A stretch of 34,830 bases of DNA from Nocardioidaceae bacterium (GCA_030655315.1 JAURVT010000054.1:1-34830); one strand, 5' to 3'. Shown: positions 7,240 through 15,982, counted from the first letter of the stretch. Numbers and translations are program-made. The notes: generated from the letters alone by a model not told the origin.

Positions 7240-8544
7240 TCAGGAGCGGGTGTCGACGAGGAGGCGGTGCAGACGCAGCGCGACCTCGGTCTCGGTGCGT
7301 CGGTGCCGGACGTCGTGCCCGAGGTGCTCCTCGACGCGCTGCAGGCGGTTGCGCACCGTGTGCTCGTGCAGACCCAGCTCGTCCGCCGCACCCACGTGGC
7401 TGCCGCGCGCGAGCCACGCCTCGAGCGTCTGGCGCAGCTTGGCCGCGTCCGCGGTGTCGGCGGTCAGCTCCTCGCCCAGCTCGGACGCGACGAACCGCCT
7501 GGAGCCGTCGGCGTCGGCCATCAGGAGGCACTCGAGCGCGACCTGCTCGTGCGTGAGGACGGACGGCGCGTCCTGGCCCCACCGTCGTCGGACGTCGAGG
7601 ACCGCCTCGGCCTGGGCGAAGGACTCGCGGAACCCGGCGGGGCCCGGCTGGGTGCCGCTCACCCCGGCGGTGACCCCCGCCGTGGTCAGGAAGGCGACGA
7701 GCTGGGCGTGCTCGCTGGGGGTCCAGGCGTGCGCGCGGCCGAGCCAGACGGCGGTGCGGTGCGCCGACACGGGGTACAGCAGCGTCTGCCGGACGGAGGT
7801 GGTGCCCCGGAGCCCGATGAGGAGCCGGTTGGCCGAGGCCTCGGGCATGTCGGGGAGCGTGACGACGAGGTGGTGGGCCTCGAGGTCGTAGGCGAGGGAG
7901 ACGTGGTCGGCAGGTGACATGGTGACGTCGTCCCGCAGCAGCTGACGGACCAGTGCGTAGCGCAGGTGGAACCGGGACTGGCTGAGCGCCCGTTCCTCCC
8001 GCGAGTACGTCTCGGACACCAGTGACGCCACGTGGTGCTGGTACCGCAGGACGAGCACGGTGAGCACGTGGGCGACCTCGAGCGCCTCGGTGACGCCCAC
8101 CTCGCGGCGCCGCGCGTCGGTGGTCACCAGCGCGCTGATGTGCTCCCACATGATGCCGAAGCCGACCCGGTAGGAGCGCTGCATGGCCGACGCCGGCAGG
8201 CCGAGCTGGGCGAGCATCGCCGCCAGGGTGTGCGGCTCCACCAGCACCACCTGGTCGAGGTCCAGCTGTCCGGCGATGAAGGTGCGCAGCCGACTGACGT
8301 TCTCGTGCACGCTCGCCCGGAGCTGGTCGACGAAGGCCTCGTCGTGGGAGTGCTGGGGGTAGGCCGCCTGGAGGTTGCCGACGACCACCTTCTCGACGAG
8401 CGAGTCGACGTCCAGCGCGAGGACGAGCACCTGCGCCCAGTCCGGGATCGCGACCAGCTCGTCGCTGTAGAGACGGGAGGGCTGCACGTCGTCCATCGCG
8501 TCCGTCGCTCCCCTCGTGGTCAGAGCGGTCACCCTGGCTGTCAT
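7240..8544 (-). CDS. PucR/CdaR-family transcriptional regulator
   Basis: The 434-residue protein has the layout of PucR/CdaR-type activators. An N-terminal helical sensor region (residues about 30-170) is followed by a middle GGDEF-like fold segment (about 190-320, without a cyclase motif) and a C-terminal helix-turn-helix. The HTH is seen in WLARGSHVGAADELGLHEHT followed by VRNRLQRVEEHLG, the typical HTH_30 motif. Members control purine, allantoin, sugar-acid and aromatic catabolism in response to pathway ligands. Being inside the catabolic operon (ATGA overlap with the dehydrogenase gene) suggests autoregulated control of it. Candidate sites are the palindromes at 7204-7219 and 15692-15719. 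Confidence 0.88.
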   Translation of the reverse strand: MTARVTALTTRGATDAMDDVQPSRLYSDELVAIPDWAQVLVLALDVDSLVEKVVVGNLQAAYPQHSHDEAFVDQLRASVHENVSRLRTFIAGQLDLDQVVLVEPHTLAAMLAQLGLPASAMQRSYRVGFGIMWEHISALVTTDARRREVGVTEALEVAHVLTVLVLRYQHHVASLVSETYSREERALSQSRFHLRYALVRQLLRDDVTMSPADHVSLAYDLEAHHLVVTLPDMPEASANRLLIGLRGTTSVRQTLLYPVSAHRTAVWLGRAHAWTPSEHAQLVAFLTTAGVTAGVSGTQPGPAGFRESFAQAEAVLDVRRRWGQDAPSVLTHEQVALECLLMADADGSRRFVASELGEELTADTADAAKLRQTLEAWLARGSHVGAADELGLHEHTVRNRLQRVEEHLGHDVRHRRTETEVALRLHRLLVDTRS

Positions 8545-9458
8545 ACCACGCCCGGCGCTGCCAGCTGCTCGAGCACGGCGTACAGGCAGGCGGCGTCGTG
8601 GGTGGACCGTCCCTGGGCGACGGCGGCGGCGTAGAAGACGCTGCTCAGCTCGAGCAGCGGTGTCGGGGACCGGGAGTCGGTGGCGAGGGCCCGGATCGCC
8701 GCGATGTCCTTGATGAAGATGTCCACCCGCGCGGCCGCCTGCTCGAAGGAGCCCTGAACCATGACCGGCCCGCGGACCTGCAGCATCTTCGAGCCGCCGG
8801 CCCCGTCCGCCAGGGCGGGCAGGGCCAGAGCGAGGTCGAGCCCGGAGCGGTGGGCGAGGTGGAGGGCCTCGGCGGCGGCGAGGTTGTGCACGGCCACCAG
8901 GAGGTTCGCCACCAGCTTGAGGCGCGTCCCGGCGCCGAACTCGCCGACGTCGTAGGTCGCGCGGACCATGTCGTCCAGGATCGCGTGGACGTGACCGACC
9001 ACGTCGCCCTCCGCGCCGCTCAGGTACGCGACCACGTCGCGGTCACGGGCCTGCTGGCTCGTGCCGCTGAGGGTGCAGTCGAGGAGGACCAGGCCGTCCG
9101 CCTCGGCCTGCTCGCGAGCCGCGAGCTTCTCCTCGAGGGCGAGGGTGCTGGTCTCGACGACCACGAGTGCGGGTCGTCCCTGCCGCGGGGCCTGCCCCAG
9201 CTCACGCAGGACCGCGAGGAGTGCCGACGCATGCGGCAGCGACGTGACCACGTGGTCCACGGCCTCGCCGACGTCACGGGTGCCACCGGCTGCCCGGCCA
9301 CCGTTCTCGACGAGCTGCGCGACGGCGGACGCCGAGGTGTCGTGGCCGACCACGCTCCACCCGGCCTCGAGCAGGTGCCCGGACATGGGGATGCCCATGG
9401 CGCCCAGCCCGACGAAGCCGACGCTCCGGGAGACCTCGGTCGCGTCGACCGCACTCAC
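8541..9458 (-). CDS. NAD(P)-dependent beta-hydroxyacid dehydrogenase (3-hydroxyisobutyrate dehydrogenase type)
   Basis: The 305-residue protein carries the Rossmann motif GFVGLGAMGIPMSGHLL near its start, the family segment LLDCTLSGT (usually DAPVSGG, so variant), and the catalytic-lysine helix GTRLKLVANLL. The family oxidises or reduces small hydroxyacids and semialdehydes such as 3-hydroxyisobutyrate, tartronate semialdehyde or malonate semialdehyde. The substrate here is unknown; in the operon it could process a C3-C4 semialdehyde or reduce an imine. I choose the GTG at 9458 because it overlaps the amidohydrolase stop as GTGA. The ATG at 9488 in the same frame would give a 30-base deeper overlap. 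Confidence 0.85.
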   Translation of the reverse strand: MSAVDATEVSRSVGFVGLGAMGIPMSGHLLEAGWSVVGHDTSASAVAQLVENGGRAAGGTRDVGEAVDHVVTSLPHASALLAVLRELGQAPRQGRPALVVVETSTLALEEKLAAREQAEADGLVLLDCTLSGTSQQARDRDVVAYLSGAEGDVVGHVHAILDDMVRATYDVGEFGAGTRLKLVANLLVAVHNLAAAEALHLAHRSGLDLALALPALADGAGGSKMLQVRGPVMVQGSFEQAAARVDIFIKDIAAIRALATDSRSPTPLLELSSVFYAAAVAQGRSTHDAACLYAVLEQLAAPGVV

Positions 9459-10852
9459 CGGGGAACCCGGTGGATGCCGGGGATCCACGAACCGCCGGTC
9501 CGGGCGTCGGCGGTGCTGGGTCGGGCGAGGGCCCGCTCGAACAGGACGTCACGGGCCGACGTCGCACGGGTCCGCACGGAGTCGAAGTCCGTCCGCGTCA
9601 ACCGGCCGTCGCGCTTGAGGAACTCGCCGCGGACCATCACCGAGTCGACCAGCCCGGGGTGGCCCGAGTAGACGACGGCGGCGGCCGGGTTGTTCAGGGG
9701 GGTCATGGCGGCGTTGTCGCACCGCAGGAGGATGAGGTCGGCGTCCTTGCCCGGCGTGATGCTGCCGGTCTTGTGGTCCAGCCCCAGGGTCCGCGCGCCC
9801 TCGATCGTCGCGAACTCGATGACGTCCTCGCACGAGAGACGCACCGAGGACTGCTCGCCGGGGGTCTTCTCCGCGGCGTTGTCGAGCGCCCGCTGGATGC
9901 CGATGGTGGCCTTCATGGCGTTGAACATGTCGCCGCCGTTGGAGACGCACACGTCGACCGAGAGCGAGGGTCGCACCCCCACGTCGAGCAGCTTGCCGGT
10001 GGCCGGCCAGCCGAGTCCCATCTGGGCCTCCACGTCGGCCGACACCGAGGCGCTGCCGCCGGAGTCGGCGATCATCTGGAACTCGTCGGGCGCGAGCGAG
10101 CAGCAGTGGACGTGCGTCACCTTGTCCGAGAGCATCCCGTGCTCGTGCATCCAGGCGACCGGCCGGTTCTTGCCCCACTCGCCGTCCCCGTTGTGCACGG
10201 TGACCCGCGTGCCGAGCTCCTGGATGAGCTTCCAGTCCTCGAGCGCGACCTCGGGGACGCTGAACTGCGGTCCTCGCAGGGCCAGGGCCATGGTGAGCAG
10301 CTGGTCGTCGGTGGAGAAGTACTGCTCCTGCAGGCGCAGCACGTCGCGGGAGTGGGGGACGGTGCTGGGCAGCTGCCACATCGTCGCCCCTCCTCCGTGG
10401 GCGAAGACCGAGCGCATCCCCGAGTCGAGCAGCGCCTGGACCGCCGCGTCGCCCTGCTCGGGCGAGTCGATGTTGTGCGACCAGTCGAGCAGGGTGGTGA
10501 TGCCGCTGTCGATGGCCTCGATCGCGCCCAGCAGGTTGCCGAGGTAGGTGTCCTCGGCGCGGAAGTCACCGCTCAGCCCGAGATGCACGCCGGTCAGGTA
10601 CTGCCCGTGCGTCCAGTCCGAGCCGATGTGGCGGATGAGCGCCTGCCACAGGTGTCGGTGGGAGTCGACGAAGCCGGGCATCACGATCATGTTGCTCGCG
10701 TCGACGACCTCGGCGTCGGAGGCCTCGATCCCGAACCCGACCTCGCGGATGGTGCCGTCCTCGACGAGGACGTCGGCGCCCTCGAGCTGGCCGAGCTCTC
10801 GGTCGACGGTCAGGACGGTGCCGTTGCGGATGAGGATGCGCTCTGCGCTCAT
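9455..10852 (-). CDS. Metal-dependent amidohydrolase 2, paralogue of the 321-1727 product
   Basis: This 465-residue amidohydrolase aligns along its whole length with the protein at 321-1727. It has the same metal motif D63-S-H65-R-H67, the GSDWTHGQYLTGVHLGLS segment, H220 in TVHNGDGEWG, H249 in HVHC and D300 in SVDVCVSNGGDMFNAMK. It is thus a diverged duplicate with complete predicted metal ligands. It lies directly after the transporter genes (43-base gap, GGAG site before the ATG), consistent with acting first on the imported compound. The C-termini differ little. A deaminase or dechlorinase on an N-heterocycle is likely by family, but not proven. Confidence 0.9.
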   Translation of the reverse strand: MSAERILIRNGTVLTVDRELGQLEGADVLVEDGTIREVGFGIEASDAEVVDASNMIVMPGFVDSHRHLWQALIRHIGSDWTHGQYLTGVHLGLSGDFRAEDTYLGNLLGAIEAIDSGITTLLDWSHNIDSPEQGDAAVQALLDSGMRSVFAHGGGATMWQLPSTVPHSRDVLRLQEQYFSTDDQLLTMALALRGPQFSVPEVALEDWKLIQELGTRVTVHNGDGEWGKNRPVAWMHEHGMLSDKVTHVHCCSLAPDEFQMIADSGGSASVSADVEAQMGLGWPATGKLLDVGVRPSLSVDVCVSNGGDMFNAMKATIGIQRALDNAAEKTPGEQSSVRLSCEDVIEFATIEGARTLGLDHKTGSITPGKDADLILLRCDNAAMTPLNNPAAAVVYSGHPGLVDSVMVRGEFLKRDGRLTRTDFDSVRTRATSARDVLFERALARPSTADARTGGSWIPGIHRVPR

Positions 10853-10895
10853 GGTGTCTCCGGAGGGTGAGGGAGTGGTTCTGCGTGCGGGAGGG

Positions 10896-13376
10896 TCAGG
10901 AGGACTGCGGGGGCGTCGGACGGGTGCGGAACGCGATGGCGGTCGCGACCAGCACGAGTCCTCCGGGCAGCCAGAACTGCCAGGCCTGGTTCAGGCCGAG
11001 GAAGTTGCTGGCGTTCGAGAGCATCGCGAGCAGGATCGCGCCGGGGACGATGCCGAGGTAGGAGCCCCGGCCGCCGTAGACGCTCGCGCCCGCGAGGACG
11101 ACGACCGTGATGCTCGACAGGGTGTAGGTGACGCCCTGGGTGGGGTCGCCGATGCCGATCTGCCCGGCCACGACCACGCCGCCCAGACCTGCGAGGACCG
11201 AGGAGACCACGTAGGCGCCGAGGACGGTCCGACCGAGGGGGACGCCCAGGCGGGCCGCCGCTCCGGGGTCCGAGCCGGCCGCGCGCAGCGCCATCCCCGT
11301 CGGGTTGCGCAGCACGCGCTCGAGCAGCACCGCCAGGACGATGAGCACCACGAAGAGCAGCGGCACGGGTCCCACCGCGCTGATGACCGAGCTCATCAGC
11401 GCGGGCTCGATGAGCCCACCGGGGGTGTCACGCAGGAGGAGCGACACGCCCTGGACGGCCACGAACGTCGCGAGCGTGGCGACGATGGGTGGCAGCTGCA
11501 GCCCCAGGACCAGCAGGCCGTTGAGGAGCCCGACCCCTGCGGCCACGGCGAGGGCGATGACCACGCCCACGGCGGCACCCCCGGCACCGCCGTCGGTCGC
11601 CGTGTAGGACAGCACGACGACGGTGAGTCCCACCACCGGTCCGGCGGAGAGGTCGATCCCGCCCGTCATCACCACGGTGAGCTGGCCGAGTGCCACCAGG
11701 CCCAGGGCGGCGCTGGCGATCAGGAGCGACTGGACGTTGAGCTCGCCGAGGAACGTGGGGGAGCGGACGGTGGTCACGGCCGCCAGGACGACGGCCAGGA
11801 GCAGCAGGACGGCTCCGGGCAGGCTGTCGCTGCGGCGCATGCGCGCGCCACGGCCACGGCCGCGGTCGGTCGAGGTCGGGTCGTCCGTCGGACGGTCCCG
11901 CACGGCGCGCAGGGCGCTGCCCGTGATCTTCTCCTCGGTGACCTCGTCACCGCGCAGCGTCTGCACGGCTCGCCCGCCCGAGAACACCACGACCTCGTCG
12001 CAGAGCCCGGCGAGCTCGGCGGCGTCGGAGGACAGCACGACCACGGTCGAGCCGTCGTCGGCCCGCTCGCGCAGCAGGTCGTAGATCTCACGCCTCGCGC
12101 CGACGTCGACCCCGCGCGTGGGCTCGTCGCAGAGCAGGAGGCGGGGCTCGGTCATGATCGCTCGGGCGAACAGGACCTTCTGCTGGTTGCCGCCCGAGAG
12201 CGTGCCGATGGGGGCGTCCGTGGACGCCGCGCGGACCGCCGTCGCGGTCATGCCCGTGGTGACCGCCGCCCGCTCGAGCCGCGGCGACACGATGCCGCCG
12301 CTGCCCAGCGCACCGAGGTGGCCCACCGTCATGTTCTCGCGCACCGACAGGGCGGGGAACAGTCCCTCGACGGCTCGGTCGCCGGCGATGTAGGCCACCC
12401 CGGCCGAGGTGGCTCGGCCCGGGCGCGAGAGGTCGACCGGGTCGCCGTCGATCCTGACCGTGCCCGAGTCGGGTGGGTTGAGGCCGGCGAGGGCGCGGAG
12501 GAAGGCGCGCTGGCCGTTCCCCTCGACGCCCGCCAGCCCGACGACCTGGCCCTGGGCGCAGGTCAGCGACACGTCGCGGAAGCCGGGACCGCCGAGCTCG
12601 CCCACGACCACCCGGTCGTCCCCGGTGGTGGCGTTCTTGGGCGGGAACACCGCGCTCAGGGCGCGACCGACGACCATGGTGACGATGTCGTCGTCGGTGA
12701 GGGTGGCCGTGGGAGCCGTTCCCCTGACGCGTCCGTCGCGCAGGGTGGTGATGCAGTGGGCCACCCGCCTCACCTCGGCGATGCGGTGGGAGATGTACAC
12801 CACGGCGGTGCCCGACTCCACGAGCTCGGCGATGAGGCCGAACAACCGGTCCACCTGGTCGCTGGTGAGCGACTCCGTCGGCTCGTCGAGCACCAGGACG
12901 CGGGGCTGCTGGGCCAGTGCCTTCGCGATCTCGAGCAGCTGGCGCTCGGCGGTCCGGAGCTCGGTGGCCCGCGCGTCGAGGTCGAGGTCGAGCCCGACGG
13001 TCTCCAGCCACCGCGCGGCCCAGGCGCGGGTGTCGTCGCCGTCCTCGCGACGGGGTGAGGGCACCGCGAGCACGAGGTTCTCGAGGACGGTCAGGTCGGC
13101 CACGACCGCAGGATTCTGGTAGACGACGGCGATACCGAGCTCCTGGGCCCGCGCGGCCGAGGCCGACCCGAGCACGTGGCCGGCGATCTCGACCTCCCCG
13201 TGGTCGGGGGAGAGGCTGCCGGCGGCGACACCCATCAGCGTGCTCTTGCCGGCCCCGTTCTCGCCGACGAGCCCGTGCACCTCCCCGACCGCGACCTCGA
13301 GGTCGACGTCCTGCAGTGCGACCGTGGTGCCGAACGTCTTGGTGATGCCGGCGAGTCGCAGGGCGACCTCACTCAT
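10896..13376 (-). CDS. ABC importer: tandem ATPase domains fused to a permease
   Basis: The 826-residue protein fuses an RbsA-like double ATPase (residues 1-495) to an RbsC-like permease (about 515-826); these are usually two polypeptides. The first ATPase has Walker A GENGAGKST (38-46), Q-loop YQNP, a degenerate signature LRTAERQ, Walker B VLVLDEPT and switch histidine in SHR. The second has the degenerate GVEGNGQ P-loop usual for this class, an intact LSGGNQQK signature and CDEPTRGVDVG. An Arg-rich linker precedes about eight to ten hydrophobic segments, including the GGIDLSAG motif of this permease family. GVEGNGQ resembles nucleoside importers of the YufO type. With the separate permease at 14552 it could form a heterodimeric pore. 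The ATG overlaps the binding-protein stop by eight bases. Confidence 0.92.
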   Translation of the reverse strand: MSEVALRLAGITKTFGTTVALQDVDLEVAVGEVHGLVGENGAGKSTLMGVAAGSLSPDHGEVEIAGHVLGSASAARAQELGIAVVYQNPAVVADLTVLENLVLAVPSPRREDGDDTRAWAARWLETVGLDLDLDARATELRTAERQLLEIAKALAQQPRVLVLDEPTESLTSDQVDRLFGLIAELVESGTAVVYISHRIAEVRRVAHCITTLRDGRVRGTAPTATLTDDDIVTMVVGRALSAVFPPKNATTGDDRVVVGELGGPGFRDVSLTCAQGQVVGLAGVEGNGQRAFLRALAGLNPPDSGTVRIDGDPVDLSRPGRATSAGVAYIAGDRAVEGLFPALSVRENMTVGHLGALGSGGIVSPRLERAAVTTGMTATAVRAASTDAPIGTLSGGNQQKVLFARAIMTEPRLLLCDEPTRGVDVGARREIYDLLRERADDGSTVVVLSSDAAELAGLCDEVVVFSGGRAVQTLRGDEVTEEKITGSALRAVRDRPTDDPTSTDRGRGRGARMRRSDSLPGAVLLLLAVVLAAVTTVRSPTFLGELNVQSLLIASAALGLVALGQLTVVMTGGIDLSAGPVVGLTVVVLSYTATDGGAGGAAVGVVIALAVAAGVGLLNGLLVLGLQLPPIVATLATFVAVQGVSLLLRDTPGGLIEPALMSSVISAVGPVPLLFVVLIVLAVLLERVLRNPTGMALRAAGSDPGAAARLGVPLGRTVLGAYVVSSVLAGLGGVVVAGQIGIGDPTQGVTYTLSSITVVVLAGASVYGGRGSYLGIVPGAILLAMLSNASNFLGLNQAWQFWLPGGLVLVATAIAFRTRPTPPQSS

Positions 13377-14517
13377 CCCAACCGCCCTCGCCTCGGGTGA
13401 TCTTCATGATCTGCTCGTCCGTGACGTCGTTGGACAGCAGGGCGTCCTCGGCGGCGCCGCTGTCGCAGCGAGGGGCCATGTCGTCGCCCGCGGTCGAGTC
13501 CTCGAACAGCGGCAGCTGGACGACGTCCTCGGGGCTCAGCAGCTCGTCCTCGGGGATCTTGACGCCCTGCGCCTTGGCGACGGCCGCCTGCACGGCGATC
13601 CGCGCGGTCCAGTTGCGGGCCGACGACGTCGCGAGCTGCGCCTCGGGGTTGGAGGCCGAGATCTTCTCCCAGTCGCACGCCAGCGCGTTGGCCTCGAGGC
13701 TGGCGATGGACGGCACGGTGACGTCGGCGGTCTGGAAGGCCTTGATGATCCCGGTGGTCATCAGGCCCTCGTCGGAGATCACGCCGTCGACGTCGGGGTT
13801 CTGCGAGAGGAACGCGGCCACGGCCTGCTGCGCTGCTGCCGGGTCCCAGTTGCCCTCGATCCACGTGTCGTCACCGGACGCGAGGTCGATGCTCGAGGAG
13901 CCCAGGCCCTCCTTGATGCCCTCCAGCTCGTCCGCGGAGACCTGGTTGCCCGCCGGTCCGCCGACGAAGATGACCTTGCCCCCGTCGGGGAGCTGCTTGG
14001 CCATCCACTCGCCCCACAGCTTGCCGTCGTGTCGGTGGTCGGAGTCGACGTAGGAGAGGTAGTCGGTGCCGGCCTTGCCGCCCGGGTCGGCCGCCCACGG
14101 CACCACCTGGACGCCTCGCTGCGTGGCCGAACGGATGCCGGGCAGCTCGGCCTCGCCGCTGCCACCGGCGTCGGGGATGATTACGACCGCCTTCGCGCCC
14201 TGGGAGACCATGCTCTGAAGTCCCGAGATGGCCTGCTGCAGGTCGAACTTCGCGTCCACGGTCTTGACGTCGGTGATGTTCGGGCACTCCTTGAAGCCCT
14301 GCAGCGCCTGCTTCTTGGACTCCTTGGACCAGCCGTTCAGGCCGCCGCCGTCCTGGAAGCCGACCACCAGCTCCTTGGTGCCGCACCAGGCCGGCCCATC
14401 CCCGCCGGACGCGCTCGTCGACGAGTCGGTGCCGCCACCGCACCCGGTGAGGACGGCCGCGGCCAGGGCTCCGGCCGCCAGGATTCCGACGGGGCGACGC
14501 AGGGTGTGGGGGTGCAT
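13369..14517 (-). CDS. ABC transporter substrate-binding lipoprotein
   Basis: The 382-residue precursor has a signal peptide with lipobox L-T-G-C26, followed by a Ser/Thr/Gly linker. The mature part is a type I periplasmic-binding fold of the sugar/ribose group: VVGFQDGGGLNGWSK, the AISGLQSMVSQGAKAVVIIP strand-helix and a DVDGVISDEGLMTTGIIKAF segment. It would be membrane-anchored outside the cell and deliver the pathway substrate to the permeases encoded on either side. GGAGG lies before the ATG. The ligand cannot be named; several aromatic residues (W63, W140, W241) may stack on a ring. Confidence 0.9.
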   Translation of the reverse strand: MHPHTLRRPVGILAAGALAAAVLTGCGGGTDSSTSASGGDGPAWCGTKELVVGFQDGGGLNGWSKESKKQALQGFKECPNITDVKTVDAKFDLQQAISGLQSMVSQGAKAVVIIPDAGGSGEAELPGIRSATQRGVQVVPWAADPGGKAGTDYLSYVDSDHRHDGKLWGEWMAKQLPDGGKVIFVGGPAGNQVSADELEGIKEGLGSSSIDLASGDDTWIEGNWDPAAAQQAVAAFLSQNPDVDGVISDEGLMTTGIIKAFQTADVTVPSIASLEANALACDWEKISASNPEAQLATSSARNWTARIAVQAAVAKAQGVKIPEDELLSPEDVVQLPLFEDSTAGDDMAPRCDSGAAEDALLSNDVTDEQIMKITRGEGGWDE

Positions 14518-14551
14518 GGGGTCCTCCGGTGGGGGTGATGGGTGAGCGGGT

Positions 14552-15646
14552 TCAGCGAGTGGGCGTCGAGGTGGTGGGACGCAGCCGTCGGACGAGCGCG
14601 ATGGCGCGTCCGCCTCCGAGGGCCACCCCGAGGGCGATGACGGCGCCCTGGACGAGGTTCTGGGACGCGGTGGGGAGCCCGCTGGCCAGGACGACCTGGC
14701 CGAGCTGGGTCAGGAAGAGGGCGCCGCCGGCGGTGGCGACGACGCTTCCGCGCCCGCCGCCGAACGCCGTCCCGCCGACGGCCACGGCGGCGATCGTCGT
14801 CAGCAGGTAGGGGTCGCCCTGGAAGGCGCTGGGCCGGGCGATGAAGGCGCCGAGGAGGATGCCGGCCACGGCGTAGAGGCCGGCCGCGGTGACGTAGGCC
14901 CCCACGCGGAGGCGAGCGACCGGGAGCCCGACGGCGATCGCCGCGGCCGTGTTGGCGCCCGACGCCTCCAGCTGCCGGCCGATCACGGTGCGGCGGGTCA
15001 GCAGGGCGAGGGCGACCACGACCACGACGCACAGCCAGATCAGCGCCGGGACGCCGAGGACGTCCGTCGTCACCACCGAGGTGAGGCCCGGCGGCACGCT
15101 GTTGGACATGTTGCCGCCGGTGACGGCGAGGATCGTGCCCTGCGCCAGCGCGTTCACGCCGAGCGTGGCGACGAAGGGCGTGATGCCGAAGCGCGTGATG
15201 GCCAGGCCGCTCACCAGTCCGGAGACGAGGCCCGCGGCAAGAGCCGCGAGCAGGGCGACCACGATGCGACCGTCGGACCCGCCGCTGACCTGCACGACCG
15301 TCACCGCCGACAGGGAGATGACACCGGCGGCCGACAGGTCCAGACCACCCTGCTGGGCGACGAGGGTCTGGCCCGATGCGGCGACCGCCAGGATCGCCGC
15401 GAAGGGCAGCATCGAGAGCAGCGCCGTGGGGGCGACCGTTCCCGGCAGGAAGACCGCGGACGCGACGAAGAGCAGGGCCGTGACCACCCACACCGCTCCG
15501 AAGCCGCCGGTGCTCGGGCGCCAGCCGAACACGGTGCGCGGCCGGGATGCCGCGACGACCTCGGGACCAGGCGCCGCCGTGTCGGCCACCGGGGTCGCGG
15601 ACGTGCTGCCGGTCCCTTCGGGCGGTCGCGAGACGGTGGGCGACAT
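14552..15646 (-). CDS. ABC transporter permease (RbsC type), first gene of the operon
   Basis: The 364-residue protein is a membrane permease of the branched sugar/nucleoside group, with about nine or ten hydrophobic helices after a 45-residue polar N-terminus. Family signatures are ASGQTLVAQQGGLDLSAAGV, ITPFVATLGVNALAQG and AFQGDPYLLTTIAAVAVGG. It pairs with the binding protein and the fused ATPase-permease downstream. Since two different permease domains are encoded, a heterodimer is likely. The ATG at 15646 has AGGAG upstream; a longer in-frame opening reaching 15931 covers the promoter region and is not used. Confidence 0.9.
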   Translation of the reverse strand: MSPTVSRPPEGTGSTSATPVADTAAPGPEVVAASRPRTVFGWRPSTGGFGAVWVVTALLFVASAVFLPGTVAPTALLSMLPFAAILAVAASGQTLVAQQGGLDLSAAGVISLSAVTVVQVSGGSDGRIVVALLAALAAGLVSGLVSGLAITRFGITPFVATLGVNALAQGTILAVTGGNMSNSVPPGLTSVVTTDVLGVPALIWLCVVVVVALALLTRRTVIGRQLEASGANTAAAIAVGLPVARLRVGAYVTAAGLYAVAGILLGAFIARPSAFQGDPYLLTTIAAVAVGGTAFGGGRGSVVATAGGALFLTQLGQVVLASGLPTASQNLVQGAVIALGVALGGGRAIALVRRLRPTTSTPTR

Positions 15647-15982
15647 GGGCTCTCCTGAGGTCGTGGTGGCTGTGACGCGCGCCACCCATCCCACTGCGTG
15701 ACCCACCTCACGCGCAGTGACCGAACCCGTGATTCTTCCCGTGCCGTCGTGGCGGTGGCCGTGAGGCGGGGGAGTGATCGCGGACAAACTCCTCGAACGG
15801 CCGTCAGGACCCCCGGAGCCACCTCGCGACGGCCGGGGCCGATCCTGGAGAGCCGTCGTCGCGGTCCATGCCGGACGAGCGGGTGGCGGTGACCAGCGCG
15901 GCGTCGACGTCTCGTGGCGGCGATGGTGCAACCTCGGAGCGGCGGCCGTCCGTCAGGAGGGCATGAGAACGGAACCCCCATC
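15647..15982. promoter_or_regulatory. Divergent promoter region between the catabolic operon and the sigma-factor gene
   Basis: This 336-base stretch has no supportable gene. It must hold the promoter of the leftward operon and that of the rightward sigma factor. It contains the inverted repeat at 15692-15719. At its right end a strong AGGAGG (15955-15960) stands two bases before a seven-codon frame, ATG 15963 to TGA 15986, whose stop overlaps the sigma-factor ATG. Confidence 0.55.
15692..15719. promoter_or_regulatory. Inverted repeat upstream of the catabolic operon, candidate operator
   Basis: CACTGCGTGA (15692-15701), six bases, then TCACGC-GC-AGTG (15708-15719) form a near-perfect palindrome broken only by two extra bases in the right arm. 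The inner GCGTGA-N6-TCACGC core is perfect. The repeat ends 46 bases before the permease ATG, where a repressor or activator would act. The regulator encoded within the operon is the obvious candidate binder, but nothing in the sequence proves it. Confidence 0.45.

Noticed and set aside
10548-13058. 836-codon plus-strand open frame
   Set aside because: It is the antisense shadow of the ABC fusion and amidohydrolase genes, rich in Gly, His, Arg and Gln without any domain.
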